DNA from: Baylisascaris procyonis
Taxonomy: Eukaryota; Nematoda; Chromadorea; Rhabditida; Ascarididae
Assembly (NCBI GenBank): GCA_037389465.1
Contig: JAZARR010000172.1
Coordinates: 5,783,501 to 5,847,500 of the forward strand
Reading direction: 5' to 3'
DNA: 64,000 nt
The position numbers and the translations under genes are program-made. How positions within the stretch are numbered: the first letter of the stretch is position 1; each line of letters begins with the position of its first letter. The notes beneath the pieces were generated by a model. It saw nothing but the letters and a program-made list of their open reading frames with translations. It was not told the DNA's origin and did no database searches. This document shows, one piece after another, positions 1 through 14,142 of the stretch.

Positions 1-3000
1 AAATTTTCTCAAATATCATCCGTTATTTGATATGAGCTAACCACATCAGTCCTCTATTGTATTCAAGAAATTCTCTGTCTTACCTATTTTATCTTCTTTG
101 CAATTAAGGAAAATAAAATGTATAATTATTGACGTATTCGCAATTTTGGCACATTTGGCGAGGATGGGTGAAAAATTCCCTCAAATCTATTCAAATGCCA
201 AAATTTAGATCATATCGTTAACGCGTTATTCCGTTCAAGGTACAATCGTAACAATAAACGAACTAAAAACGGGCTAAGAGGCAAAGTGCGGTGAAACAGG
301 ACGGAAGCATCGAAAAACGAAAAAAAAGTTGTTCCGCCGTCGCTACTGAATAACGCCTATTAAACAATCCTGTTCATTAGTGATGCTGAGTTTTGCAGCG
401 GAATTTTGAAGCGCACTTGAGTCATGAAATTTACTGCTGTAAAATACTGGTGTTTATTTTATTATTAGAAATCTATACATTGTTAAAAGATTTGACGATT
501 TCAAAAATTACGACGTTACTGCGAGGTCGCTAATAGAGATGGATTAGGTGTGAAAACTGTTACGAGAACAACAAAGAAGCAAAGATGCATAAAAACAATT
601 AGCCACTGAAATTACTAGAAAGTGCAGGATTACTGCTATGATCAAAACGGAATAACAGCTGTTAAACGCAATTTCAAGCAAACAACCTCCGCGAATGTGA
701 CACGCTGGCTACTGCTCTGAGATGTCATCAATTTGGTAGCGAATGTGCCATGGACATAGTTACTAATATGCCTAATATAAACAATTCGGCAATTCGGGTT
801 CTATCCCTAAAAATAAAAAATTCATCCACCACCAGAGAAAATTCTCTTGCACACATATGTAAAGAAGATTAGACCTCCTGAATACAGTAATAAAAATCGC
901 TCACTACTTCATGTTCTGAACGCATAAATGTGGATGCCTATACAGAGTATTTCAAGTAGGTTTTATGGATTATTGCTTGCCTGGATTTACACAAACAACA
1001 AACAGTTTGTTTGAAGGCAGAGGCCGAATTTCTTCTTTCAAAAACCTATGCTAGTCAATTAGAAGCGACTCACATGTGATCCCAAATCGTGCGATACTTC
1101 CCAGGAAACACTGTGTTAAGTGAACCATGCCAGATATGGTTGCTATACGGTAGATGCAATACTAAGCTGTGTAAACGCGAAAGCAACCTACGCGGAACAT
1201 TAAATAAGGGAAATGTTTGCCCTAAATCGCAAGAACTATGATGCGTACAGAAATGATTCGTTAAATCGAAATCACACTTTGACTCATAAGGATATTTTCA
1301 TATACAATAAAGGGTACAGAGAAACTGACCATAAATATTTGTGCAGAAATGACGAATATCAACAAAGAACTTGAGGAGGGTTTCGTAAAAATGACCAACG
1401 ATAAAATTGCATTATAGCTGACTAGAAATCGTTTGAAACGAAGAAAGGGAAGCTGGACTCACCAATAAGAGATAAATCCGTTACTCTGTCTCACTGAAGC
1501 TAACAATTATGACTCTTCTCATAGCCAGTTTCTAAACAGCTGCAATTTTATCGTCGTTTTTATCACTTCTTGGAACCAAAAATTGTATCAATATAAACTA
1601 CTAGATCTCGCACTGTCAATAAACAGTTCTGAAAGAGTTCATAACTAACGATCTATTATTCCGATGAAGAACGAATAAGTGTTCATGGCACTCGTAACAA
1701 ACATTCAACATCATACGCAAACAGTATTCCGCTAAAGTAATATTCAATATCGATTTATGGCTTATAAGGACAACTGCATCAGCAGACGTGAAAAATTGCT
1801 GACTTTGAAGAAAAAGAAAAACATAATGTCCATTGAAAGTATTTTTCAGCGGTGAAAAATGTGAACTTTGTCATCTAATTTATTGCTTAGTATTTTTATG
1901 CAAAACTAAGTTTCCATTTTTCACGAAATTTTTTCCATTCATGAAATTTTTTGATGAGTCAAATTAAAACTCACCAGAAGAATTGAGAAAAAAATTAGAA
2001 GAATTACAAAATCCATCGACGGAAAAAATGAGGTGGCATCTTATTGAATGATAAAAATTTCATAAGAAATACTCGCATCCGAAGCGAATATTGAAAATAA
2101 CGACCGTTCTCGAATTGAGAGCACGCTAAAATAATAAATACAAAAGATTTTATCTGTCGAATTTTCCACTGAAAAACATTTTAAAAAAAGAACTACTCAT
2201 ATTTAAGCTAGGTTCATAAAAGCATTGCTTGAGGGCCCACTTGTACTGAAATTGATGAAATTTCGAAAGCATTTTCGATTCTTTAGTGCAAACATTGCTC
2301 CTAGATTATGCGATGTTGGCCACAGTGAGAAAAAATTCGACATTTTCAAAAATCGAAGAACTGCCAAAACCTTACCAAGTTTGAACACACAGCGAACAAC
2401 TGAATTCTTTTCGGAGCCGTCGAAAATACAGTAACACAAATGACAATGAGATGATTTTATGAAAGTTTGCAAAAGGAGTTATGTGCACAACGAAAATGAA
2501 CTTTAAAATAAACTCAGTTGCGAAATCAGTGTTTGCCAGTCGTTTTAGGGTGAAAGGAACGCCTGTGAAAGGCAGCTAAAATCGACTCCGCATAAAATAA
2601 AGCGCTCCACAACGATTTCGACTTCTTAGTTCGACATAACGCAGTTCGACATTTGTTCCAGTCCACCCTTTCCAGTTCCCTTCCCCTCAGCCCTACCTCC
2701 TCGGTGGCAAAATCATATGCTAGTTTGATCCCTGAGGGCGGCATCTATTTACAAATGCTTTGATAATGAGTGCAAGTTCGGATATAAGAAGAAAATTACA
2801 TGAACTTTCCTTTCCATTTCACCGTCATAATGTGTAGTCGAATTTCGCTGCCAAATGTTCATTCTGAAAGTGGTTCAAAATTAAAGGTCCTTTGCATGAT
2901 CGCATTCCAGGTGGCTGAGTGGAAACAACGAATGAAAATATCACTCGTGCATTTATGTACGGCTGATAACAGATCTACATATCATGAAAAACTATGAGCC

Positions 3001-3988
3001 CAGCTTACCTCAAATGTATGGGACAATTGGATCTGTCGACCAGACGATCGGGTAAATTTGCAAATTTGGGATTAGTTTCAATTTGCCGGCTGCCAATAAA
3101 ATGCATTCATAAAAACCGGAAAGTACAACAGCATAGAATTACAGCCGATGGGTTGAAATTCGAGCGAAATCGCTCGAAAATGCAGAAGGATATTGGAGCA
3201 TAGAGAAAGTTTTGTGCTCAATGAGATAAACAATCTTGGAAATTCTCGTTGGCTAACGGCTGCCGCCTGGGAATATATCCATGGCAAGTGCAGCCAAACC
3301 ATAAGTAATTGTTGTAAGGAAAATGCCACATAACAACAAACATATAAAACGATCATAAAAAGAAAAAACTGATGAAGAAACGATTTGCATAATGGGCTCC
3401 GATCTTCTCCGTTTTTGTGTTTTATATGAGAAAAAATTTTGTATTCCCCGATTCTGATTGAAAAACAGTTGCGATTTATGATTAATCCCTCTCATGGGGA
3501 TTATTGCAGTTATTGCAGCCCACCCGAACGCGAATTCTATCGCCAAATTCAAAGCAAAAATTATTCACACTAAAACTGAGCAAAATCATACAGCTGCATA
3601 AGAAAATGGTCTGAAAAAATTCGAGAATGCGATACTGAAAGTTTACTGCAGATGAATTGCAGTGAAAAAGTGAAATACGTAGTTCACTGATTAGAACGCC
3701 CATTCTCGCATGCAAACCCACCCACATCTCCCTTCTCAAAAACGAGGTCTGCTATCGATCTCGAGAAAAGAAAGTCACATTAAAGAAGGAATCATATAAG
3801 AAGCCTCTCCCAAACTCAAAGAGACGGAGAACTAAAACCTCCCATTAAAGGAAATATGGTAAACGACATATTTCGTTCGCGGCCAGTTGCTTTTTCCGAA
3901 TGCAACGAATTAGTTTACTGAAGTGCGAGATAATAGTAAATAAAATGTTTGCAGCCTGCTGCGATGCACTGATTTATAGGCTTAAGTT
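1..3988. other. AT-rich DNA without a recognisable gene
   Basis: Only short open frames without splice support or protein-like composition. The stretch at 2,530-2,740 is GC-richer and open on the minus strand (GIKLAYDFATEEVG), but no splice sites fit it. Confidence 0.5.
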
Positions 3989-5125
3989 GGCGAAACATAC
4001 AAAAATACATGCATAAATTTCCCACTGAAAAAAAAACCCTTCAATCGGCGTCGCAAATAATTCACTGACCTGTGGGGTATAAATTACATGTCGGGTTACA
4101 AATCAAATGATTTCTGATGACAAACAGCGGAAAATGGGAAGCGGTTTCTGTGGATGTCAAAATTAGAAGTGAACACCAAACAAAGGACGCAACTAAACGT
4201 CTCTAAACCTTCGCAAACATTCTCACCGTGAGGACCTCAGGAAGAACCTTTCCTGCTACTAATATTTCACAGTCTTGCTGTTATATTCTTTTCCACTATG
4301 CTTGTTCATGTCGAAGAATTCACTCATCATATAGGCCACGGACATTGTGCACCAATGCCGTTATCTGGTAATGAATTCACCTGGACAGCCCATTCGTTTG
4401 TGCAGTACATGGCGTTTGTTATTGCAGTGTTATATTGATATGCATAAGTGCAACACAACATGAGGTTAATATCTATTCAGTAAGCGCAACATTTACAACT
4501 TGGAACACGAAAACGCGTATTTTATCATGTTATCAACCGATACACATCATCCTCACCTTCTGCCCTTTCATTTCACTTTGCTGAACCAAAGTTCCTAATT
4601 ATATCGCTGACTTAGCAGCGTACCGGAAAAGATGGCAACCATTCTAATTATGACATTTCTTTGCGCCTTCATAAAAAGTTGGCGACTTTGTGCCCTTTGG
4701 ATCTCTTCATTCGATGATCACAACATATAAAATTCCCATTTTTCCTTGAACACAGTGGCAAACGGTGAGGATGCAATGACTCTGACGAGAGAATAGCACA
4801 TAAACGAATATTCACGACATAAGAAACAGTTGAAACAACGGACAAAGGGAGGAAAGTGCCAATAACGATGTTTAGTTACTTTCCCTATATAGGAAGGGAG
4901 AAAGAATAAAAGAGCAGGAGTAAGAGACAGGATAAAACAGCACAAAAAACGAATGGAGAGAGGGAACGACAGGAACAGAGGGGGCTGAAAAGGCAGGGAA
5001 GAATACAGAAGGGAGGGAAATGAAAAAGCGAAAAAGAGAAGGGAGAGAAGGAAGAGTGGAAGCAAGAGAGATGCAGAGAGAAAACAGAGAATAATATCCA
5101 TGAAGAAAAAACGAAAAGAATGAGT
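3989..5125. repeat. Dispersed repeat, partial copy C
   Basis: Matches the second part of copies A and B from GGCGAAACATACAAA onward (shared TGTCGGGTTACAAATCAAAT, CATAGGCCACGGAC-type and CGATGATCACAACA-type segments) and ends in the purine-rich tract. The first approx. 760 bp present in A and B are missing, so it is truncated at one end. Confidence 0.72.
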
Positions 5126-5264
5126 CATCAGGTCCGGTCTTCTTGAAAATCCACTTTCCAGAACATCAGTTGTGATTGTTCCGTAAATGTAATGGCAGCG
5201 AAAGGTAATAAATAAGAAACTAGGCAAATAGTCGCCTTTATTATAAGCGCCTTACTTTACTCGT

Positions 5265-5503
5265 TTAGACGTCCTTCGCTTCGAAAAAGACAGAAATAAT
5301 GGTGCTCCAATCCTGATCAACGCTGCTGCAATCCTGGTCCCATTAATCGAATCCGAATTGGTTAACGGCAATGGTAGAGTTTCAGTCCTAAAAGAAGACA
5401 TATGAAGACATATTCTGACTGCACAACGTTTGCAAAAGAGTTCCAAAGCGATAGCTGACGCTATATTGGTCCATAGCTTTGATCGAATTGTTGTGGTGCT
5501 CTG
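5265..5503 (-). other. Two possible exon fragments, unassigned
   Basis: TTTTTCAG at 5,504 and TTCTTTTAG at 5,386 on the minus strand each start an open frame (STTTIRSKLWTNIASAIA; TETLPLPLTNSDSINGTR), the second ending at CGA|GTAAAG. The first could be a worn alpha-spectrin exon downstream of repeat 3 (an alternative frame reads SIKAMDQYSVSYRFGTLL), but the match is too weak to claim. Confidence 0.22.
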
Positions 5504-5837
5504 AAAAATGATGCTCACTCTGCATTTGTCTGGTGCCGCCTCACATTCGGCTCAGTTGCCGACCAATCTTCTTTCTTACACTTTCCCACTTTTACTTCCG
5601 GAAACAAAACTTTATTTCACAACTCAATCTATGATGAACCATTAGATGACACCGAATAGTGATAAAACAAATACTGAAAATAGATACAAATAAATAAATG
5701 CAAAACTGCTTCGAATCAATATTCTTTTTTTAAAGTTTGCCTAACTGAGTTGAACTCAGCAAAACTATTGCTTGAATGCGGTAAACAATTTTGTGCACAA
5801 ATCCAAACAGCAGATCGATGCAAACGACAAGTGCCAT

Positions 5838-6250
5838 CCTCTTCAACACGCTAATCCCTTACCTGTTCCTCTTTCGGATTTGCTAATAATGCTTAGCAGG
5901 AATTGTACCGACGAATAAACATCCTCTTCACCACGCCCCTACCTTAACTCTCCCTCTTTCGGGTAACTCTTACAACGCTTTGCAAGAATTGGATCAACAA
6001 TAAACATCTTCTTCAGCACGCCCCTCCCTTACCTCTCCCTCTTTCGGATCCTGCAATAATGCCTTGCAGGAATTGTATCAACGAACAAGCATCCTCTTCA
6101 ACACGCCCCTCCCTTACCTCTTCGTCATTCGGATATCTCTAATAATGCTTTCGAGGAATTGTATCAACGAATAAACACCCTCTTCAACACGTCCCTCCCC
6201 TACATCCGCCTCCTTCTGATATCTCCAATAATACTTTGCAGGAAGCATCA
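5838..6250. repeat. 85-bp minisatellite array, about 4.8 units
   Basis: Units start CCTCTTCAACACGCCCCTCC at 5,838, 5,923, 6,008, 6,093 and 6,179. On the minus strand several units contain GAGAG|GTAAGG, a splice-donor-like sequence, and TTGCAG, an acceptor-like sequence. Confidence 0.82.
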
Positions 6251-7631
6251 CAGCAGAAAGCAAAAATAATTCCTTCATACTAACCAAAATTCGGTTCACG
6301 AGGCAGTGGAGTTCTGGTATTATCGATTGTACCAATGCGCTCATTCATTGTCAACCTGAAATTCAATAAGAAATTAATTAGTTTCATTCACATTACAAGC
6401 AACGACTGATGACAGTTTCTGTTGGCGGAGCAAAAATTATGAACGGCTTCATTGCAGCATAAAACTACGTGAACTGTCCCTCGCTAGGCTTAGATGATGC
6501 GGGCATCTATAACGCACAACGATCGTGTAGACATTAGAATCTCTTGAGGTTTTTTGATGCTCCTTGAGTGGCAATGACAAAATTTTTAAATCACATTCAG
6601 TTCGTTCACTATATAACTCGTTGTGGTTCCTAATGAAAGTTGTCATACATGCATCTGCTGTGACTGCAGCACGTTCACTGGATCACAAATAAATTTTCAC
6701 CTCTATTGTTCTCTTTTCAAATTTTATTCCACATAAACATCTAAAGAATGAATTATAACTATGAGGACCTTTTCAATGCGATAATAATTGCAATTGAACA
6801 TGACCTCAGTATCATAATAATAGCTATCGAATCTCTTCGATTTTAATAAATGGAGGGATTTTTAGCGCATTTCTGAAATGATTTCAACATGACATTTAGT
6901 GGAAGGACTGAAGAGTGCTGCTAAAAAAATTCAACAATTAGACGTGTTGTAATAATTAATCGTTGCACTGAAACCTCGAAGGCAACATGGCGATAAATAG
7001 GGGCAATAAAGTGCTGGATCATGAAGAACTTCCCCCTCCTCCCCTTTCACCTTTCTGTGATGCCTGATGTTATAAACAATTTGTCTAATGCATCAACTAA
7101 CCAAGAAAAGCCACTAAAAAGTATCCTATTCATCCAGCCGACAAAAAAGCGATCAGAAATTTCAATTGAAATATTTAAATAATTTTTTACTTAAAATTTT
7201 GATCATACTGATGTGGCTAGAACACATGTGCATAGACAAGAACAAAGAAGAAACTAAAATAAAGAGAACGCAACAAAAATTTCGCTCATAAAAACTTGAA
7301 CACAACAGTAATATGGAAAATATTTCGAGGTTCCGCAGGTCAGACTGGCAACAATATTAAGAGATCGTGGTGAATTTATTGGTACTTGCAAAGATAGCAC
7401 AACAGGAGTACTAATGACACGTCAGGAAGCATATTCCACATATGTACAGTATGGAACGAGAAAATTTATAGCATATTCCTTACGCTGCACAGCTTTTTGC
7501 AAGTTTCTGTCTAATGCATCAACGCTTCTTGGATGCTCTACGAAGGATAGAAGGGAAGTGGGAGGTGGAGGAAATGAACCACGTAAACTACATATCGCAA
7601 TTAATAGTGAAGCATTTATAAAATACACCCT

Positions 7632-7668
<37 letters not shown>

Positions 7669-8017
7669 GTATATATAATACTTCAAATCATAAAAGCGCT
7701 GGCAATATGGGTGATGGCAAACGTGAGAACGATGTGCGTACTCATGGTGGGAGTACGTGCACCGCGTTGACGCAACAACAAGCGTACCGCGTTCATGACT
7801 CAGCAGCGTCATGACTCATGGAACGAGACAAAAGAATACAATTCCCCAAGCGATCTTCATCTGTGTGTTTCTTACGATGGGCACATGCACGCGAACGCGA
7901 GCTCTTCACTTCTCAAACATCAAAGTACGCGCACCAGTTGCGTCTTATATTTTAAAAGTTTGGCGAAATTTGACTGCAAATGAACGTTCTATAAAACTGA
8001 GTTGACGTGTTTGATGC
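6251..8017. other. AT-rich DNA, nothing assigned apart from the (TA)n tract
   Basis: Open frames near 7.4-7.8 kb come from the TA tract and its flanks. I see no exon with two good splice sites. Confidence 0.45.
7632..7672. repeat. (TA)n microsatellite, interrupted
   Basis: About 40 bp of TA dinucleotides with a CATA interruption. Open frames over it are artefacts of the repeat. Confidence 0.9.
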
Positions 8018-8481
8018 TTTCTCACAGCTGCTTATAGTTAGTCCTAAAATTGCCTCAATTTGAAAGGTTAGCCGATGCTCTTACCTACGACACCTGCATC
8101 TCAGGTATTCTTATAAGAAATTAAGGAAAGAAGGAAAAATTCCTCTTTGCTTAGTTATAAATATAAAAAATGCGCCTTAGGTTTTAGGAGTAGTGTTGCG
8201 CTTGCATCCTAGCAGATGGATCAAATGTATACGTCCTCGATGCTCAGCCAAAGTGCTTCTAGATGTGGAATACGCATTCTTCCTTTAACTACGGGATTTT
8301 GGGCAAAATTCGCAAAGGAATATAGAAATACGTAAAAAAGCGCAACGAGTGTTTTAGTTCAGTTCGAATATTTAAAAAATTTTATCAATGATGGGCTCCA
8401 AGAAGCGAACCGGTAGAATCAATTGAAATCATGAAATTTGATTATTCAAATTTAGTAGATGAAACACTTTACAAATCATAA
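8018..8481. repeat. Dispersed repeat pair E, copy 1
   Basis: Matches 32,826-33,285 (shared TTGAAAGGTTAGCCGATGCT and CATCTCAGGTATTCT) in the same orientation. No open frame of note. A short (TA)n tract lies about 350 bp upstream. Confidence 0.75.
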
Positions 8482-11400
8482 TTGCAGTTGAAAAATAACC
8501 CAATAAATAAAACATTGATAAAAGCTTGGCAGGCGTTATGCTGTGCAGAGTATAAGCAAGCTCTTACAACTAAGAGATTGTAGCAATCCGGACGTGCAAA
8601 TATTTATCTCATTTCAGCTGTTTAACCACCCGGTTTCAGTTCATAAACCGATGAAAGCAAATTAGGTGTTGCGCAGTTTGCTCATACAGGATATGAAAAA
8701 TTTGATTAAAAATGTTTTATTAATCGAGAGGGTCTAAGTGTTCGTTCAATTAATTTAAATTTTCCACATCAACTGCGGAAGGTGGAGGGGGCAATAAATT
8801 GAAAAGGCTTAGGCTTGTGGAAAGTGAACACACACTGGCTCCCAATTTTCTGCTTCTGGCTTCGGAAAGCATTGATTAAGAACTGATTAGCACAAAATTT
8901 GGGAAGGCTGCATTATCGGATAGGAAACGACACCTTTCTCGGCCCTATGCATTCAACACAAACGATAGAGCCTCGACGTAGCTTATAGAGACTTATGTAT
9001 AATGATAAAAAGACCATGACATAAATCCTAGTCAATAGTAGTTCGACAAGATTCACTACAAAAACTATTGAAGGCAAGCAAAAGACAAGGGGTTTTAAAA
9101 GCGTTTTGGTCATCGGAATGCACGATGTGATTTTGATAGTATTTTCCAATATTTTAGGGTTATCATCTAAGAGGTGAATGTTTACAAAGAAGTATGCGAG
9201 AGTGCTAGAAGGCTTGTTCAAACAAAACTAGAGCCGAACTTCAAGAAGACGGCAAGTGAAAAGCGAACGAAACGTAAGCATTAGAACCTGAGAGAAAATC
9301 TGCAGTGTAATTTTTCACCTTGATAATAAAGAGCTATGCTAGCGGCCGAAGAGAAAACATGCGTGATGCATCTATCGCATGAGATACTAAAACATAATAA
9401 ATGGAAATATATGTCATAGCAGCTGGGAGTATATGCGTTTTTGTATTGGAGCTCATTAAGTTGGCTATCACCCTCGAATGCCAAGGGATTAAAAAACATC
9501 AACAACAAGAAACTTATTTTAATTAAACCCACTGGTCGCCCAAATCGTTTATGAAAGATCCGTTTTGCAATTTGACTGGCTGAAAAGTGGCCCGACTGAT
9601 CGCAAAATGAATGCAAACTTCGTACGCAAATTTAAGTATGCGCAACTTCACTAAACGTTGATGGGCAAAGTTAAAAGTTAGTAAAGGAGTCATTGTATTG
9701 TTCAATTTTTTGAAACTCTTTAAAGTCAAATCAACTTAAAAATCGGTTAAATAAGGCTACAACTTTAGTGTTCGTTTGTTTGAAGTTACTCTGCCAACGG
9801 ACAAGTGCACGCATAAGCATGTGCATACGCATGACCTTGCCATAATGTCCTCTGCAAATGTAAATTCCCAGAAGTGCATAAAAAAGGAAACACCCAGTAC
9901 CATAGAAATCCCAAGAGGCATACCGGAGGATAAAATCATCGAGATTTACTTTTCAGTAATCACCTTCAACTCTAAACATAAAACAGGAATCCCCATCATT
10001 CTGCAGCGGGAGCGCAAGGCCTCCCCGGGAGTTCTCAAAAATAAGACGAAATGAAGTAAGGCGAATGTGGAGCACAGCCATTGCGTAGCTCAAGTGAAAG
10101 TAAAACAGCAAAGAGGCGTCCTGAAAGAGCTAGCATAATACGCGTTTTTATATTCTACCCCCATTGATCAACGAGCTGAGCAAATCACGATCAAGAATAC
10201 GATACACAGAATAATGGCTTCATATTTTAACTGGTCTAAGTACCAGCACGAATTTTCTGTGGCCACCCAATGTAAAATATAGATCCGGTTTGCATAAGAC
10301 GTATAAAATATTTTAATGTCCTTAAATATCTCTAATCGACCTCGAACTCAGCGGAATAACGTCATTCTACGGTGCGCGCTATACGCACCAAAATTTCGTC
10401 ACTCTAGGTTAAATGGCTCTCCAACTGGGATCACGGGACAGATGGACAGACAGATAGACTCATACAAACATTTGCACATGCAAGGCATCACCGGTTATCC
10501 AGTAGGAGGTCACTGAATAAGCAGAAAGAGAAGATCACCCTACAATGCATTTGGCTTTTGCAGGGTAATTTGGCAAACGTACATTAAAATAACACTTGCG
10601 ACGAGATTCTTTACTCACGGTTTTTGGTTAAAAATATTGAGTAGGAAAATTTGATAGACGACTGTCGCTTTGCGTGCTTACAATCGACTACTCTACCCGC
10701 CTAGAAATCTCCTTTTTATCTCATTTATTTGGATTTTTAAAGAAAAGCAGTAGCCGTTTCAAAGCAGAAAAAACCTCTTCAGTTACTGTTGCAGTGAAAA
10801 CGAATCCACAGGAGGAATTAATATCACACACGAGTTACCAACAGAACGAAACTACCAATGATGCAATTGCATCGACGAGACTTAGGGGATTACTTGAAAT
10901 AAATACTTACAACATTGCTCGGTATTATTGAAGGAGCGACCATGGCACGAGCTGAATTGCCGAGGAAGCGGAAGCCAGTTGACAGTCGGAATGATCGTCT
11001 TGGGTAGCCTTGCATGCGAATCCTTGCTGCTGCATAAAGATTCGTCCTATTAATAGCCAACATTTCGAAATTTAGTCAAATGTGATAAGAAATTGGAAAT
11101 CTCTAAAGACCTATTCGAATTCCGTTTTTATATACAAGGCCAGAAGATCAAAACTAGGAGAGAGAGAAATCAATAACATTTAACATACATTTATTATTGA
11201 AGAAATATTACTAGAATTTTTAAACGGAAACTGACCATCAACGGGCATCATTATCATTACTGGCTGCACTGCATAGTTGACGAATCCACGTTACATATGC
11301 TGATCCTGAAGGCACCATTTGAGTAATTTATATCACTAATTTTGTGTAGGACACCACTAATGAGGATCTATCTAGCTCGAAGTTCCTGAAATAAAAAGTT

Positions 11401-12019
11401 CTGGTTTACTTAGTATGCTGAAAAGTTTCAAACGAAAATATACTTATAGTTCGCCACAACGTATCTTAAAACTTCGCGGTCCTATCCTACTATATTATAT
11501 TAATTAAAAATTTAGCTAGTAACTTCTGCTGAATAATTGGTATTAACTCTAAACCTTCACAGAGATGAATGAAAATGTGGCAAAACGACAGGTAAGCTCT
11601 TATCCTGAATGCCACATGTTGCTCGATCAAGTTCCCCTTGATGATTCTTCGATGGGAAACATAATCGACTCGTTTATCGTATTGCTTTTTTGTGCATAGG
11701 AAAACATTTGCAACGCAAAAGTGATGAAAATCATTTCAACAAGTTTCTATTCGTTCATTCCATTTTCATCTGCTGCGAATTCTTCCCAAATTTTGAGACA
11801 GAATATAAGAAGAGCTTTTGTTCATGACTGCAATTAGTAAAATGTCAATATTAGAACTCGCTTAATGAGAGAACTGCTAGCATCGGAATATCTGAAGAAG
11901 TTGCTGACAACTTAGCTCTATTAGGCAGCAACAAAAGTGACAAGAATTGAAGCAGGATAGCTAAGGGTCACAAACTCAGTGCAAAACATACAGTACATAA
12001 ACCAGCAACGCTCTACCCC
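8482..12019. other. AT-rich DNA with a few unexplained open stretches
   Basis: A plus-strand frame at 9,776-10,054 (IPRGIPEDKIIEIYF) and a GC-rich patch at 10,930-11,030 (minus GFACKATQDDHSDCQL after TTTATGCAG) look mildly coding-like but lack full splice support. Confidence 0.4.
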
Positions 12020-12138
12020 AGCGATTACGGTAACGAATGTAAAAAAGCGAACCACAATTGGCTGACTGTTCTGTGCGAGCTCAGTATCGGCGATGCACAT
12101 TTCTTCTTCGGAGGCGGTCAATGAGCCATTTGAATCTC
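12020..12138 (-). CDS. Possible exon, acidic, boundaries uncertain
   Basis: After AGCATTAAG the frame reads DSNGSLTASEEEMCIADT and ELAQNSQPIVV, with coding-like codon choice, and then runs into AT-rich hydrophobic codons. No convincing donor was found, so the lower end is approximate. Function unknown. Confidence 0.25.
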
Positions 12139-13619
12139 CTTAATGCTTGCCACAATTATCGAGGTGTTCCCTCTGCGTTCATCGTTTTTATCCAACTCAT
12201 ATGACGGTTGAACCTAAACAAAAGGCGGCTCGTATAAGAATTCCTACACTCTCAACAACTGCGTAGAATCATTTAAACGAAGGATCTGAAATAATCGAAA
12301 AAAGAAATCTAGTTCAAGGCATTCTAAGTTGCTTATTGAAACCACGTTGCTTCTTAAGATGTTCGGATGATACCCTTTCAATTGGCTCATTTAAACTGTA
12401 GTGGTTGGCATTGGTTTTCTCTCTTCTGAAATTATGGATGAACTTAATAGGTGCAATAACGCTGAATTCAAAGTCGAAAGTAAAGCTGCTCTTACACACG
12501 GTTTCTATGGAAGAGACAACTTAATAATTATAAATACTGCAAATATGTTGGAACGGAAGAATATACACTTTCTCCGCTTAAAAATGTCTAATTTTGCAAG
12601 TTATGGCATTAGTACATTTCTCTGCGACGCATGCAATACAAGTTCATCTCTTTGCTTATCTTGCTCCAGGTCTCCCCCTTCCCTCCTACTTTCGAATTCC
12701 TCTCACACCGGAGCTATAAATCACTCAGCAGTGTTTAAGAAACAAGGGATATAACGAGATTAGCACCTCCCACTTCCTAAAAGTTTGCATCAATCGATAT
12801 ACTTGTGAAGGTTGCGAAAACAGCCTAAGAAAGGATAAGAAATTTCGCCATAAAAGATCAAATTTGGTGACCAAAAAAATTTCAAGACAACGATCACTTG
12901 AAACTATTCCCTTCTAGTAAACAAGGCTAGGATATCTAACGTTATTATTAGTACCACTTCACACAGCAATAAATTTTTAGCAATTAAAGCGAACGGCCTA
13001 TGATCCTCTGATGTCTTGAAATAGCTCACTGGAATCCTATTCTTGCTCATGAAAAAAAAAAAAAAAACGGGAAGAGAGGATTCGGCAATGAATTGGAAGA
13101 AGGTCGAACATCACCTCCGTAGATACCCTCGCCGTTCATCACAACGGACGTATTCATTCGCTCTGATATCGCTGAAATTATGTATGATGATAATGTACCG
13201 TTCTACTCAATAAAAACTAAAAGGAAACAACCTAATAAGGCATCACTACATCTGCGATATGCGAAACTAAAAAAACTTGAACGGGTTTGGAAGATTCACT
13301 CTCAGAACCTTAGGTTCTTGGCTTTGAAGTCGCTATGCAATGAACGGGTAATAGCTCCAGTCATTTCCAAACTTCAGTGCAGACGTTACTTTTTTTCACT
13401 ATGAAATGTTGAGAAGAGAGAACGAAGAACTCTAGGAAGGCAAAAAAATGCGGACGCAGCTATAATACAATTTAATCATCTGCTACAATAAGCTTCCATA
13501 TTGAAAGCAAATACACATCTTACTAGGTGACTATTCACAACAAACGAACTGAAACAACCAGCAACCTTGCCACTTTTTTTGCGAAAAAACTTGCAAAAAC
13601 GAACATGAAAGTGACTTAC
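12139..13619. other. No gene assigned
   Basis: A 117-codon plus-strand frame at 12,401-12,754 has no domain or splice support. A run of A occurs at 13,053-13,067. Confidence 0.4.
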
Positions 13620-13734
13620 ATTTTTAATTGCAAGCTCCTCCATGAGCAGTCCGTATCTCGATGGCTCGTTGCGGTACGAAGGAAGTGGTTGATAACATTA
13701 CAAGCATGAACTGCACTTGAGCTGGCACAACTGG
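13620..13734 (-). CDS. Putative exon, protein unknown
   Basis: Good acceptor TTTTCTCTCAG and perfect donor AAAAAT|GTAAGT. Only one frame is open to the donor: CASSSAVHACNVINHFLR, then HRDTDCSWRSLQLK. Phase 1 in, 2 out. Identity unknown; lies in order after the exon at 14.2 kb. Confidence 0.45.
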
Positions 13735-14142
13735 CTGAGAGAAAATGGATTTGGAAATGTCGTTCTGAAAGAATAAAAAAATATATTGATAAGGTTGTCG
13801 TTCTTTTAATGGAATAAAAAAACACTGAAATCTACTGCAATTGATATCTAACGCTTATTTTACTCGCTATTTTCAAGCATTTTGTGTGTGCCATATTTTC
13901 TATCTTCATGCACATATATTGGATAAATGTCAGCTTTTGAGTTTTATATCCCTACATAGAAGGCGGATTTAGTGCCAAAAAGATTTATTACTCCACTTTT
14001 CGCAGTGATTCCTATCAAAGATATCATGCTTTCGAGATGGCCTAAGTTAACTGAAAGGGTGCTCAAGTAGGTTTCATAATGCTTCATCAGTGTCAGACGA
14101 AGAAAATGATGCTAGACGTGTGCAAAAGCAGTCAAAACTAAC

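Noticed and set aside
4718..5227. 169-codon minus-strand open frame, and similar frames at 20.3-20.8 and 35.9-36.6 kb
   Set aside because: They arise from the purine-rich end of the dispersed repeat (Phe/Leu/Ser low complexity) and are not conserved as protein between copies.
12401..12754. 117-codon plus-strand open frame
   Set aside because: No splice support, no recognisable domain, and composition like the surrounding intron DNA.
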